A stretch of 64,000 bases of DNA from Erwinia_E haradaeae_D (GTDB lineage: Bacteria > Pseudomonadota > Gammaproteobacteria > Enterobacterales > Enterobacteriaceae), in NCBI RefSeq assembly GCF_900698935.1, contig NZ_LR217715.1, forward strand, positions 744,001 to 808,000, given 5' to 3'. Both the position numbers and the translations under genes were made by a program. Each line of letters opens with the position of its first letter. Within the stretch, counting starts at the first letter, position 1. The notes below the pieces were generated by a model. The model did not search any database. It was not told where the DNA came from and saw only the letters and a list, made by a program, of their open reading frames with translations. Positions 22,012 to 32,203 of this stretch are shown piece after piece.

Positions 22012-22342
22012 CTTCAAGAAATAATATAGAATTATATTCTATCCTATAGCTTAGCTCAAGATGTCTACCGCGAATCTTTGATGTTGGAGAAATTCCGGAG
22101 ACACACAGAACGTAGAACATACTCCACACAGTAACATCTTTCAATATTGATAACCTGTGCACTTCTGTAGTAATACTATTTCTAAATATAAAAATTTAAT
22201 GCTTAAATACACCATTATCAGTGATGCATGCCATCTATATTGTATGGATAAGTCTGTTTACTACCTATTTTCACAAAGCATACCCCCAACAACCACCACT
22301 ATGATGAGTCTCTAATGTCGTAAGACAATATTTAATTATAGT

Positions 22343-22513
22343 CTAATGATCTGTCAGATAGATACGATTACCTTGAGGATCCATATATATTGATTGATAC
22401 CATTGGTTATCTAATTTTACGTCGAGATACGAAAGTGTTGATCTCTTTATAAATATTAAAGACGCTGAAGAATATTCGATCATTTCCTCTATTTTTAATC
22501 GTTTTTTCATCAT
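22343..22513 (-). CDS. Possible small protein, 56 aa, unrecognised
   Basis: A frame starting with two ATG codons (22513 and 22510) runs to TAG at 22343-22345. The N-terminal part is basic (MMKKRLKIEEM) and the C-terminal part reads LDNQWYQSIYMDPQGNRIYL, a mix of W, Y, D, Q, N and G that is unusual for chance translation of AT-rich DNA. Ribosome binding sequence is weak. I do not recognise a family. It could be a small conserved protein of the lineage or the remnant of a longer gene. Confidence 0.35.
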   Translation of the reverse strand: MMKKRLKIEEMIEYSSASLIFIKRSTLSYLDVKLDNQWYQSIYMDPQGNRIYLTDH

Positions 22514-22749
22514 ATATTTCAATATCCAAAAAATATTATATATACTATTGCATTATTGTTTAGTATTAAAATCTCACTACTATCATACTGATATCGATCA
22601 TATTCACATATATCAGAGTATTTAATATGTATGTGTGTATCTGATCACTAAAAATATATTACAAACATTCTTATTGTATCCACACAATGTTCGAATCAGG
22701 AAATAGCCCCTCTACAATAAAAACATTGCGTTACTTGTGAGGTAATCAG

Positions 22750-24057
22750 ATGAAAGTTTTAATCGATAACACAAAAGCTTTACAAAAATGTGTAACACTA
22801 AAAATTAATCACAACATAATTGAAAATGCAATACACAATAAGCTAAGAACAATAGCTAAAAAGATACGTATCGATGGATTTCGTTTAGGAAAAGCACCAA
22901 TAAAGATCGTGACGCAGCGTTATAGCTCTTCTGTTCGCCAAGATATTATCAATGAATTTATGCAACGCATCTTTATTGACAGGCTAACAAAAGAGCAATG
23001 GCATCCATCTAGTTCTCCCGTGTATAAACTTCACCAAAATACTTGTGGCCAAGATGTTATTTTTTCCGTTTTATTTGATGTATATCCATGTATTGAGTTA
23101 AAAGGACTAGAAAATATAGAAATTGAAAAACCAATCATTAAAATTACTGAGACCGACATAGACATGATGTTATATATGCTGCGTCAGCAAAAAGCGGTTT
23201 GGAAAGAAACTAATGAAACGGCAGCCATCCATGATCGTGTAACACTGGATTTTACAAGTTCCATAAAGAATGAGGATTTTATAGGTGATAAAGCATTAGA
23301 TATTAATCTAGTAATCGGAAGCGGACGCATGCCTGCTTCTTTTGAAAAAGGTATTATTGGACATAAAGCAGGCGAAAACTTTATGATTGACGTCACCTTT
23401 CCAATCGATTATAAAAATTTATACTTACAGGATAAGAAAGTACAATTCAAGGTTGTATTAAAAAAAGTAGAAAGATGCCATCTACCAGAACTGACCACAG
23501 AATTTATACAACAATTTGGTATAAAAGAAGGATCTCTAAATACTTTGCGAACAGAACTACATAAAAATATGCAACGTGAACTGAATAATGCTATGCGTCG
23601 TTTTATGAAATTACAAGTCATTAATGGATTGCTAACCGCTAATAATATTGAGATTCCTCAAAATATAGTCAATAGCAATATTGATCTTTTAAAACTACAG
23701 CAGACACATAGATGTAGTGATAATACCATAATTACAAACTCAAAAACACCTCATGAATTATATGTTGAAAAGACCCAACGTCATATACTAATAGATTTAA
23801 TTTTTAAAACAGTGATCCACTCCTACGATATAAAAACTGACGAAAATCGCGTACATGCATTAATAGAAGAACTAGCTTCTGCTTATGAAGATCAAGAAGA
23901 GGTGATATCTTTATATAAAAGTAATTCCGAACTTATGCAACAGATGCGTAATATCGCTCTAGAAGCACAAGCAGTGGAAGAAGTATTATTACGAGTAAAA
24001 TTAACTGAAAAATTTATCACTTTTCATCAATTTATGCATCTATCCTTCACGCATTGA
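22750..24057 (+). CDS. tig: Trigger factor, ribosome-associated chaperone
   Basis: Trigger factor sits at the ribosomal tunnel exit, and folds and isomerises nascent chains. The 435-residue product is close to the E. coli length (432) but is among the more diverged proteins of the window. The ribosome-binding loop GFRLGKAP is kept at about 44-51. The central FKBP-like domain shows DRVTLDFTSS, GRMPASFEKGIIGHKAGENF and DVTFPIDY. C-terminal blocks include ELTTEFIQQFGIKEGS, ASAYEDQEEV and MRNIALEAQAVEEVLL. It is not followed by clpP as in E. coli; nadK converges on it instead. Confidence 0.95.
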   Translation: MKVLIDNTKALQKCVTLKINHNIIENAIHNKLRTIAKKIRIDGFRLGKAPIKIVTQRYSSSVRQDIINEFMQRIFIDRLTKEQWHPSSSPVYKLHQNTCGQDVIFSVLFDVYPCIELKGLENIEIEKPIIKITETDIDMMLYMLRQQKAVWKETNETAAIHDRVTLDFTSSIKNEDFIGDKALDINLVIGSGRMPASFEKGIIGHKAGENFMIDVTFPIDYKNLYLQDKKVQFKVVLKKVERCHLPELTTEFIQQFGIKEGSLNTLRTELHKNMQRELNNAMRRFMKLQVINGLLTANNIEIPQNIVNSNIDLLKLQQTHRCSDNTIITNSKTPHELYVEKTQRHILIDLIFKTVIHSYDIKTDENRVHALIEELASAYEDQEEVISLYKSNSELMQQMRNIALEAQAVEEVLLRVKLTEKFITFHQFMHLSFTH

Positions 24058-24157
24058 AGGTAGTCTTACTAGCTACTAGCATTTGTGTGACATGATCAGA
24101 AAAACTCTTAGCCTTATAGTTATTACTGATCCACCTGTCTCTGACAGATATCGATAG

Positions 24158-25057
24158 TCAATCATATCGGTGATCTTTAAAAAATTTTTTTGACCATCCT
24201 AACTTAGCGCTCAATATATGAAAATAATTATAATGTTTAGGATGAATTAAATTTAAAGAATAATCACTTCTATGAATCAAAATCTGATCATTCTTATATA
24301 CAGGAAGTACTACTTGGCTATCGAAACTAATCTTTAGGTGACTGCATACATCCAAGAAACGTAAACAAATATTACTGCTATTTTTTATAACTAGTGGACG
24401 CGCTGATAACCGATGCGGAAACATCGGGACAAGAGATATAGCATCTAGAGATGGTGTAATAATTGGGCCTCCGGCAGAAAGAGCATAAGCTGTAGAGCCA
24501 GTCGGTGTGGAGATAATCAGACCATCCGAACGCTCTGAAAAAGCAAAACTATCATCAATATATACTTCAAATTCGATCATATGAGCTACCTTACCAGGAT
24601 GTACCACGATTTCATTCATAGCAATTTCGCTACACGGAGACCCTGATTGATCTAAAACAATCCCTTCTAATAAAAACCGTTGATCAATTAAGTAATTACC
24701 TGCCAACACTTCTGATAACTGTATTTTTAAATGATCGGGATCTAAGTCAGTGAGAAATCCGAGCTTACCGCGGTTTATACCTATTACCTTAATATTATAA
24801 CGTGCTAAATCACGCGCGGCGCCCAGCATACTACCATCCCCACCTATTACTACTGCTAGATTAGCCGTACAACCAATGTCTGATAACGTCCCGGTTTGTA
24901 TACCTTCTAGTATATTTAACTCACGCGCAACTCTATGCTCAACAATAACCTGATATCCCGCCTCTACTAACCAATGATACAGTACTTTATAAGTAGCAAG
25001 CATGGTGGAATAATGTGGGTGTCCAATAATTCCAATACAACTAAAGGACTCATTCAT
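24158..25057 (-). CDS. nadK: NAD kinase
   Basis: NadK phosphorylates NAD to NADP with ATP. With the start at 25057 (MNESFSCIGIIGHP, the family start) the product is 299 residues against 292 in E. coli. The GGDG motif is at 72-75; INRGKLGFLTDLDPD, HPGKVAHMIEFEVYID, SDGLIISTPTGSTAYALSAG and PHRLSARPLVI are also clear. Another in-frame ATG three codons upstream (25066) and a far upstream start at 25135 exist; the AAGGA at 25070-25074 could serve the first of these. The gene is divergent from grpE, as in E. coli, and ends in a slightly extended tail (FFKDHRYD). Confidence 0.95.
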   Translation of the reverse strand: MNESFSCIGIIGHPHYSTMLATYKVLYHWLVEAGYQVIVEHRVARELNILEGIQTGTLSDIGCTANLAVVIGGDGSMLGAARDLARYNIKVIGINRGKLGFLTDLDPDHLKIQLSEVLAGNYLIDQRFLLEGIVLDQSGSPCSEIAMNEIVVHPGKVAHMIEFEVYIDDSFAFSERSDGLIISTPTGSTAYALSAGGPIITPSLDAISLVPMFPHRLSARPLVIKNSSNICLRFLDVCSHLKISFDSQVVLPVYKNDQILIHRSDYSLNLIHPKHYNYFHILSAKLGWSKKFFKDHRYD

Positions 25058-25174
25058 TTTCTTCATTTTCCTTATAAGATAAATTTCTCTAACAATAGTT
25101 CTCTTGAAACCATGATGATGACCCCAATAATACATAAACTAGCGCAATGAATATGCATACACGCGGAGAAATTC

Positions 25175-25768
25175 ATGAGTAGTCAAGAACATAACACACA
25201 AAATCCAGTAGTTTCCGAAACACTTACAGATATACCAATTGATGAGAAAAAACAAGACGAATCGCTACAAGCAGAAAACGAATATGATAAACGTATTGCT
25301 ACATTAGAGTTTCAGCTATTGCAATGCAAGAATAGTGCACGAGATATACAGCTACGTGCACAAGCGGAAATTGAGAATATTAGACGCCGCGCTAAAGTAG
25401 ATATGGAAAAAACGCATAAATTTACTCTAGAAAAATTTGCTAATGAACTGCTTCCTGTGATTGATAATCTTGAAAGAGCTATAGGGATAGTGGATAAATG
25501 TAATCCGGAACTAGAAGCGATGATTGAAGGCATCGATCTAACCATGAAGTCATTTCTTGCAACACTCAGCAAATTTGGCGTAGAAATCATTAGTAAAACG
25601 CATGTTCCATTTAACCCAGAAGTGCACCAAGCTATGGCTATGTTAGAATCCGATGACGTTGAGCCAAACTATGTCATTCAAATCATGCAACGTGGCTATA
25701 CACTTAATGGGCGTCTTCTGCGCCCTGCGATGGTATCTGTCTCTAAGGGTAGAAACAATTTACCCTAA
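25175..25768 (+). CDS. grpE: GrpE, nucleotide exchange factor for DnaK
   Basis: GrpE releases ADP from DnaK in the Hsp70 cycle. The 197-residue protein equals the E. coli length. A variable, acidic N-terminus is followed by the long coiled-coil helix (about 40-90; RAQAEIENIRRRAKVDMEKTH as the start of its conserved half). The beta domain ends with GVEIISKTHVPFNPEVHQAM, QRGYTLNGRLLRPAMVSVSK. The gene stands alone, divergent from nadK, and is followed by a hairpin. I could not find a sigma-32 promoter with certainty. Confidence 0.96.
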   Translation: MSSQEHNTQNPVVSETLTDIPIDEKKQDESLQAENEYDKRIATLEFQLLQCKNSARDIQLRAQAEIENIRRRAKVDMEKTHKFTLEKFANELLPVIDNLERAIGIVDKCNPELEAMIEGIDLTMKSFLATLSKFGVEIISKTHVPFNPEVHQAMAMLESDDVEPNYVIQIMQRGYTLNGRLLRPAMVSVSKGRNNLP

Positions 25769-25809
25769 TTGCAAGAAGAACTAACAATTTGTTCTTAAGA
25801 AACTGATCA

Positions 25810-25840
25810 AAACAGTAGCTATATTCTTTAGCTACTGTTT
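25810..25840 (+). terminator. Hairpin terminator between grpE and ung
   Basis: AAACAGTAGCTA and TAGCTACTGTTT form a perfect 12-pair stem with a seven-base loop, about 40 bases after the grpE stop. The A-rich 5' arm and T-rich 3' arm would suit a bidirectional terminator for the convergent grpE and ung, although ung ends about 130 bases further right. Confidence 0.7.
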
Positions 25841-25971
25841 CATACTTTGCTTTATTACACGCATAATATTATTATCTACAGATACGACATTTTAATATAC
25901 GATTATATAGACTAGTGCACTTATGATAAGTGCAATACAAACACATATTAAATCTAATTATAAGAGAGAGA

Positions 25972-26640
25972 TTAAAGCGTCCAATTAATCGGATTTTTTC
26001 CTATACAACTCAAAAATTTATTAGTTTTAGAGAAATGAGAACAACCAAAGAATCCGCGATACGCAGACAGTGGGGACGGATGTACAGTAGATAATACATA
26101 ATGATACCTATGATGAATCAAACGAACTCTTCTCTGAGCTTCGACGCCCCAAAGCAGAAAGACTATTTTCTCGCAATGCTCATTAATAATAGAAATCACC
26201 TTATTAGTAAACATAGACCATCCAAATTTTGCATGGGAATGCGGTTTTCCAGCTTCCACAGTGAGGATGGTATTGAGTAAAAATACTCCTTGTTGCGCCC
26301 AACTCTCTAAACAACCGTGTTGAGGTGGCTGAAAACCTGGAATATCTCTCATCAATTCTTTGTAAATATTTTTCAAAGAAGGCGGCGTAGACACACCTGG
26401 CAATACAGAAAAAGCTAATCCATGTGCCTGATTAGGATGATGATAAGGATCCTGTCCTAAAATAACTACTTTCACTTGATATAACTCAGTTAAACGAAAG
26501 ACCTCAAAAACAAACTGCGCAGGTGGATAAATAATCTTACCGCCTTCTCTTTCTAAGTATACCTTATCTAAAACCTGCTTAAAATAATATTTTTTTTTCT
26601 CATGAGCTAAAACATCTTTCCAAGATAATATGTGCGCCAT
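25972..26640 (-). CDS. ung: Uracil-DNA glycosylase
   Basis: Ung excises uracil from DNA and so counters cytosine deamination. The 222-residue product (E. coli 229) has GQDPYHHP with catalytic D64, AFSVLPGVSTPPSL, the uracil-binding LLLNTILTV and VFLLWG, and HPSPLSAYRGFFG with H187. The ribosome binding site AGAGGAG lies five bases before the ATG. The C-terminus is a few residues shorter than in E. coli. Loss of repair often drives AT richness in symbionts, but this repair gene looks intact. Confidence 0.97.
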   Translation of the reverse strand: MAHILSWKDVLAHEKKKYYFKQVLDKVYLEREGGKIIYPPAQFVFEVFRLTELYQVKVVILGQDPYHHPNQAHGLAFSVLPGVSTPPSLKNIYKELMRDIPGFQPPQHGCLESWAQQGVFLLNTILTVEAGKPHSHAKFGWSMFTNKVISIINEHCEKIVFLLWGVEAQRRVRLIHHRYHYVLSTVHPSPLSAYRGFFGCSHFSKTNKFLSCIGKNPINWTL

Positions 26641-27832
26641 GTATACTCCTCTTTTACTTTATGTAAAACGACATGTAGAGCATCTACGCATTTATGACCC
26701 AAAAACCTAAAATGATCACCAAGTGATCAAAGTCACTTTTAAAAAAATATGATCTATGTGACCATATATCATGAATGGAATGTATAGTCACTAAGGGATA
26801 GTAGAATAAATCAACCATCGTGGCATTTACGTGTCAAAAAAAGGGCTAACAAACCACTTTGCTAAAATAATATTACTTTATATATAGATAATTTCTGCAT
26901 ATACTGAAAAATATTTATTGCCCAAGATGTTCATATCTACACACTGTGTAAAATCATAAACTTCTCTATAATTCAAAATACACATACTATTAACACGCTA
27001 ACAAACTAGCAACTCCTGAGACAATTTAATCAAAAATACTAGTGTATATTACATTTATAGTCTTTCGTAATGATTAGATTGCTGATTTTTGTATAGCTCT
27101 ATGATGGGATCGTTATACGATCTGTAAATATACGATAAGTAACTCAAAATATATGATACTTATTCACAAGAAACACATCTGCTTGCATTATATCAATGTC
27201 TATATATTTACCTTGTAGTGTATACAATCTAAAAAAGATAGAGAATGCATCTAGCAGTGCACAAAATGCCCCCTTATAACAACATCATTCTTCATACATT
27301 CTTGATTTTTTATATATGATGTTTTGACGGAATACTACATATGACTTTAAGCTGCACTTGCGATCAAAGTGATATAAATGATGGGGAAAATGATATAGAT
27401 AGCTGTATATACTAACAATATGAATCGCATAGTACTTATGAAAAATTCATACCTTGCAGAGAACTAGTCAATTTTATAATGCCTAAGTGTAGAAACAACC
27501 TACTCAACAGGAGTATAGAACTAACTAATATAAAAACTAACTGATAAAAAATTATCTGTTTTTATAAAAAATGATGTGGAGTTTCACAAACTTCTATGTA
27601 TTAGAGTTCTGCTTATTACATTGTTTTAATAAAAAATCATACAATCAAAAATAAAAATTTGTGACATCTGTTTACATATCTTTTTATCACTCAAAACAGA
27701 CATACGGCATAGAAGTAAATAGTCCTTATTATACGTACTTGACATATCATATCTATGATCCCAATCTTCGGTGTCTGTGAAATAAAAATAGCACGCCTAA
27801 GTTAAGATTCTCCACTATCTAAATTAACACGC
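26641..27832. other. Spacer between pmbA and ung, no gene seen
   Basis: About 1.2 kb of AT-rich DNA. It lies downstream of pmbA's stop and upstream of the ung start (both genes read leftwards), so it should hold the ung promoter. No coding sequence, tRNA or repeat recognised. Confidence 0.55.
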
Positions 27833-29191
27833 TTACTCTCCACCTATCTTCATGGCAGATACTAAAATAGAACCACACTGAATAGTACTGTTTTTTTCAA
27901 TATCACTACTCATTGATACTATATTTAGCCACATATCTTTAAGATTACCAGCAATAGTAATTTCACGAACAGGATACTGCACTTCACCATTCTCTACCCA
28001 AAAACCTAATGCTCCACGTGAATAATCTCCTGTCATCTCATTTACACCATGCCCCATCAGTTCGGTGAGAAAAAGCCCACGCCCCATTTTCTTTAACATA
28101 TCATGAAAATCTAGTGTATGACCAAGAATGAACCAATTATACATACCACCTGCATGACCAGTACTTTGTAAACCAAGCCTACGTGCTGAATAACTAGTTA
28201 GCAACCAACTTTGCAGGATACCGTTTTTAACAATATCGCGCCGTTTGGTTTGAACACCTTCATTATCAAATGGAGCTGAAGCAATCCCTTTTAATAAATG
28301 TGGATGCTCTTCAATACTAAGCCACGGAGGCAGAATTTTCTCTCCCATCGAATTGAGCAAAAAAGTAGCCTTTCGATAAACAGATCCTCCGTTAATTGCC
28401 ACAGCTAAAGCATAAAATAAATCTATTGCCACTTCTGCCGCAAAAATGACTGGCGCCGTCATAGTTGATATTTTCTGTGAGGATAAACGTGATAATGCAC
28501 GACATGCAGACTTTTTACCAACACATTCAGGTGGCTCTAAATCCTCTATTGCTCGAGCTAGAGTATAGGCAGAACCTCTCTTCATGCTACCATTCTCTTG
28601 AGATACCACACCCGCAGATAAAGAATATAAGGTAGTATAATACCCCTGACACATACCATAACTATTGCCGACTACTTTAATGCTAGCTCGACTATCAAAA
28701 CACCCACCTTCAGTATTAATAATACGTGGATCTAGTTGTAATGCGGTCTGCTCTGCTCGAGAAGCTAAGCTCGTGGCATACTCTGTGTCTATTTCTGTTG
28801 GATGATATAAATCTAGATCTTGAGTACACCATGCTAATAAATCACGATCTACCATCCCATTATGAGGATCTATCGAAGTATAACGCACAATCTTTAATGC
28901 CGTTTGTATAGCATGTGTAATGGCCGCTACACTAATATCAGTTGATGATACAAAACCTGTATGATTTTGATCAAGAATCCTAACAAAAAATTCAACATCT
29001 CTATTAAATTCAATATTTTCTATAGCACCATAACTAGTTTTAACGCTAAGTCCACTAGTCTGTAATATGACGACTTCTGCTCCGTCACAGTGATTCTTAA
29101 CTAACTCCAGTGCTATTGCGACTAGTTTTTTTAGGCTGTCATGCCGCTCTACAATATCACATTTTGCTATGGTATATGATAATTCTTTCAT
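27833..29191 (-). CDS. pmbA: Metalloprotease-related protein PmbA/TldE
   Basis: TldE (PmbA) pairs with the zinc protease TldD; the heterodimer degrades unfolded peptides and matures some peptides such as microcin B17. The product matches E. coli PmbA throughout: TNTEGGCFDSR..., ARAIEDLEPPECVGK, FAAEVAIDLF, GGSVYRKATFLL, EEHPHLLKGIASAPFDNEGV, WLLTSYSARRLGLQSTGHAGG, GDYSRGALGFWVENGEVQYPV and NIQCGS-like SIL. I choose the ATG at 29191 (452 residues), with AGGG three bases upstream; a GTG four codons further up (29203) mimics the E. coli MALAMK start and is a real alternative. tldD is not in this window. Confidence 0.93.
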   Translation of the reverse strand: MKELSYTIAKCDIVERHDSLKKLVAIALELVKNHCDGAEVVILQTSGLSVKTSYGAIENIEFNRDVEFFVRILDQNHTGFVSSTDISVAAITHAIQTALKIVRYTSIDPHNGMVDRDLLAWCTQDLDLYHPTEIDTEYATSLASRAEQTALQLDPRIINTEGGCFDSRASIKVVGNSYGMCQGYYTTLYSLSAGVVSQENGSMKRGSAYTLARAIEDLEPPECVGKKSACRALSRLSSQKISTMTAPVIFAAEVAIDLFYALAVAINGGSVYRKATFLLNSMGEKILPPWLSIEEHPHLLKGIASAPFDNEGVQTKRRDIVKNGILQSWLLTSYSARRLGLQSTGHAGGMYNWFILGHTLDFHDMLKKMGRGLFLTELMGHGVNEMTGDYSRGALGFWVENGEVQYPVREITIAGNLKDMWLNIVSMSSDIEKNSTIQCGSILVSAMKIGGE

Positions 29192-30343
29192 TGACCCTGC
29201 CACATAAAATATCAGTTTTGGATGTTTTATCTTATCTGGAACGCTATGTTATAAACAAACAACTATTAGTTAACAACCACAATGAATCATATAGATTAAA
29301 ATGCGTCTTTCATTGATAGAGCATCATAAAAACTACATCAACACTCATCTCTACCACAACTGACTATACCATCATGCGCCTCTAATCAACCTTCATGCAT
29401 CCTATATCATATGCTTACAAAAAACGTACATCTAAATAATATACATAATAGTTCGCATTGCACATTGATGTTTGAACTTTATCTTTTAGTCATCAAACTG
29501 AACTAGCTGCTATTTATCTTCTGTGATCTATGATTATCAACCTATTTTCTTATTTGTACTAGCATGGTTAACTACACTATCAAAAATAGTTATCAGTTCT
29601 GGATTTCATCCACAGTCTTGTGAAAAAATAACACCTTTACTCAAGGCATACAAGACACATACGATTACTATCGCATCAGATCTAACATATATCACGGAGC
29701 GCGACTATACCACACAGACTGATAAAACACATCAATACAAGATATCTAGATTAACATCTACTATCAGACGTTATTGAAAAATACACAATATCCGGAGAAG
29801 GCGTGGCTGTAACGCGAATTTAATGATTTATATTATATTCTACCAGATAAGCTTTCACTGCATGCTATTCACCAGAAAATAGCGAACAATTTTCAAATAT
29901 GGCGCTAACTTCAGTTAGTCTCTCACATATCATACGCATGTAATATAGACACTACTACATGAACATTAGACTAACTCCATAATAACTATGACAACCACAT
30001 ACCTGATTTTATACTATAATATATAAAACAATGCGGGATCACAATCTCCACCCATCGAACAAATTGAATCATCCAAGATTTAAAATATTTATCTATCTAG
30101 CACAGAACTATGCATGAAGACACCAGTGCCTAATATCTACTCGATCCTGATAATCCTGCTAACAGATACTCCTATCTATATATTAATTAGAAGCAATACA
30201 ACTTCACTTTGCGTAGATATGCGCAGTATAAGCAAGATTAGTAACTTAATGAACCTGCATGACAAACCCTCAATATTTTCTACGATGCTCGGTTGTATCT
30301 CTATATCAAAATGCAACCTACATCACATATGGTCATGATATTA
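29192..30343. other. Spacer upstream of pmbA, no gene seen
   Basis: AT-rich DNA between yciA and pmbA. Two plus-strand frames of 84 and 74 codons (29523-29777 and 30114-30338) show no family resemblance and have T- and C-rich codon use unlike the neighbours; I treat them as chance. Confidence 0.55.
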
Positions 30344-30751
30344 TCAAGTAACTTCGCTCATTTTATAAGGTCGCGGATGGCCATTACAATCAACAGCAAC
30401 GTAAATAAATATAGCTTCAGTGCTACAATAATGATGGCCAAACGGCTGAGATGAGACTTTCTTTACCCACAATTCAACCTGCATCGTCATAGATGTCGTA
30501 CCAGTTCGTATGCAATGCGCATGACAAGTGACAACATCCCCTACAGAAACAGGTTTTAAAAAAGTCATACGCTCAATACTTACAGTAACTACGCGCCCCA
30601 TAGAGAGCTCTTTTGCTAAAATAGCGCCACCAAGATCCATCTGTGACATCAGCCACCCACCAAAAATATCACCATTTGCGTTAGTATCTGCTGGCATCGC
30701 AAGAGTTCGTAATACCACTTCACCTAGTGGTTCTCTTAATTTTTTTTTCAT
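30344..30751 (-). CDS. yciA: Acyl-CoA thioesterase YciA
   Basis: YciA is a hot-dog fold thioesterase that hydrolyses a broad range of acyl-CoAs. The 135-residue product has the family block PADTNANGDIFGGWLMSQMD with its catalytic aspartate, GRVVTVSIERMTFLKPVSVGDVV, and AIFIYVAVD near the end. It is the last gene of a yciC-yciB-yciA run, 78 bases after yciB, in the same order as E. coli. The ATG is followed by an A-rich stretch (ATGAAAAAAAAA) that is prone to slippage. Enzymatic role comes from family knowledge. Confidence 0.95.
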   Translation of the reverse strand: MKKKLREPLGEVVLRTLAMPADTNANGDIFGGWLMSQMDLGGAILAKELSMGRVVTVSIERMTFLKPVSVGDVVTCHAHCIRTGTTSMTMQVELWVKKVSSQPFGHHYCSTEAIFIYVAVDCNGHPRPYKMSEVT

Positions 30752-30829
30752 GCAAGGCTCTTATTGTGTTTTTGATTACACTGCTATATCTTTATTTGTA
30801 ATCTTAATAAAAAATTTTCTTATATGAGA

Positions 30830-31366
30830 CTAATCATTTTGTCGAGATCTACAAAGGAACAGATACAGTCCACTTAAAAATGTAAAAAGCAACGTAAGAC
30901 CACCCAACCAAAAAAATTTAAAATCTACCCATCTCTCTTCTGAAAAATACGATATCGCATAAACATTAGCCAAACTGCATAAAAGAAAAAAAATCGCCCA
31001 TGCGATGTTAAGACGACGCCACATAACTTCTGGAAGTTTCATTTCCACATGAAAGATCTTTTTGATTAGAACATGTGGCATAAAAAAATGACTGAAAAAT
31101 AAAGCTATAGAAAAAACACTATAAATAACAGTGGTTTTCCATTTAATAAAGTTAGGATTATGAAGGGTAATGGTCAAAGTACCGAACACAACCACTAACA
31201 TCAACATTATAATAGACAATTTATCTACTTTTCGATATAAAAAAAACTTTAAACAAAGCACAATAGCAGAGGACATTATTAATGCACTGGATGCAATAAA
31301 AATATTGCATGTCTTGTAAGCAACAAAAAAAACAAAAAGTGGCAGAATATCAATACATTGTTTCAT
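30830..31366 (-). CDS. yciB: Inner membrane-spanning protein YciB
   Basis: YciB (IspZ) is an inner-membrane protein needed for normal septation and envelope synthesis; its exact activity is not settled. The 178-residue product equals the E. coli length (179), with about five hydrophobic helices. Family blocks visible are LPLFVFFVAYK, FGTLTITLHNPNFIKWKTTVIYS, RRLNIAWAIFFLLCSLANVY and the C-terminal LLFTFLSGLYLF. It lies between yciC and yciA in one transcription unit, with gaps of 96 and 78 bases. Length and all helices look complete. Confidence 0.94.
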   Translation of the reverse strand: MKQCIDILPLFVFFVAYKTCNIFIASSALIMSSAIVLCLKFFLYRKVDKLSIIMLMLVVVFGTLTITLHNPNFIKWKTTVIYSVFSIALFFSHFFMPHVLIKKIFHVEMKLPEVMWRRLNIAWAIFFLLCSLANVYAISYFSEERWVDFKFFWLGGLTLLFTFLSGLYLFLCRSRQND

Positions 31367-31462
31367 ACAAGTTATCCAGAGCAGAGGTACATTGAGTCAT
31401 ACCGTGCACAGTGGCACGACCTAGAAAACATAAGATTTCTCATGCAGCATACCTAACATGAA

Positions 31463-32203
31463 TCAATGCAATAGCATGTATAAACGAGATAAGTAAATAA
31501 CTAAAATAGAAGAAATAAAATTACTCAATACATTAAGTAATAGTATAGCAATATCAGGGGGAAGAATTACGAACGCCGAGGCTAACACAAGAATAAGGAT
31601 TTTTGCTAGAATCCACACCATCACAACTGGAGATATGACCTTAACATGACTCCAACCCATTTGGCTACTAGTATATATTGCAGTGAAAATTCCAACCTTA
31701 TCAGTCGTGATGATCATGGGAGCTAAAGCTAAAGTAACTGATAGAAACACCCCTGGAACCACTAAAACCATAAAGCCAATCTGTATGCTCAGCATCATCA
31801 AGAACGTAAGTGATAAAAGATTGATAAGATCTGGAGATGACGCTATTACAGCACGTAAGGCGCTTACCCGTTTTCCAGATGAAACGAGTCTAATTAAACT
31901 TAACATCCCCCCTAGCAGCAATGTATTACCAATCAGTGACGAGCAAGTTCCAGACGCTGAAATTTGTAGCAGTACCTTTTGTTGCTCTAGTGACATATTT
32001 CGTATCATCTCAAAGAAACTTCTGGTCATTCCTATAGATAAATCATCTCCAAACACCTGCATCTCATCAATAGATGGCATTAATATTTTACTTACTATCA
32101 TCATTATACATGACGTAAACACCACTAGTAACGTAATGTTGAGCAACTGGTGTCGGAAAAAATTTCCTGTGTCACGGTATAATGTACTTGCCGTGATTAG
32201 CAT
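31463..32203 (-). CDS. yciC: Inner membrane protein YciC (UPF0259)
   Basis: A 246-residue, strongly hydrophobic protein with about six membrane helices; E. coli YciC has 247. Recognised blocks are YRDTGNFFRHQ at the N-terminus, RVSALRAV in the middle, IGFMVLVVPGVFLSVTLALAPM, and LLNVLSNFISSILVIYLSRLYML at the end. The start at 32203 (MLITASTLYRD) matches the family and has AAGGAG five bases upstream, so the longer in-frame start at 32248 is rejected. Function is not firmly known; the protein is linked to envelope integrity together with YciB. Confidence 0.92.
   Translation of the reverse strand: MLITASTLYRDTGNFFRHQLLNITLLVVFTSCIMMIVSKILMPSIDEMQVFGDDLSIGMTRSFFEMIRNMSLEQQKVLLQISASGTCSSLIGNTLLLGGMLSLIRLVSSGKRVSALRAVIASSPDLINLLSLTFLMMLSIQIGFMVLVVPGVFLSVTLALAPMIITTDKVGIFTAIYTSSQMGWSHVKVISPVVMVWILAKILILVLASAFVILPPDIAILLLNVLSNFISSILVIYLSRLYMLLH

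Larger units (their letters stand above)
21972..22749. other. Spacer between ompA and tig
   Basis: This spacer contains the ompA hairpin (21982-22011) and a small minus-strand frame (22343-22513), both listed separately. The tig start has GAGGT six bases upstream. Neither matP (after ompA in E. coli) nor bolA (before tig in E. coli) is recognisable. Confidence 0.5.

Noticed and set aside
29523..30338. Two frames of 84 and 74 codons between pmbA and yciA
   Set aside because: No homology recognised, unusual T/C-rich codon use, no ribosome binding sites; expected by chance in long spacers.
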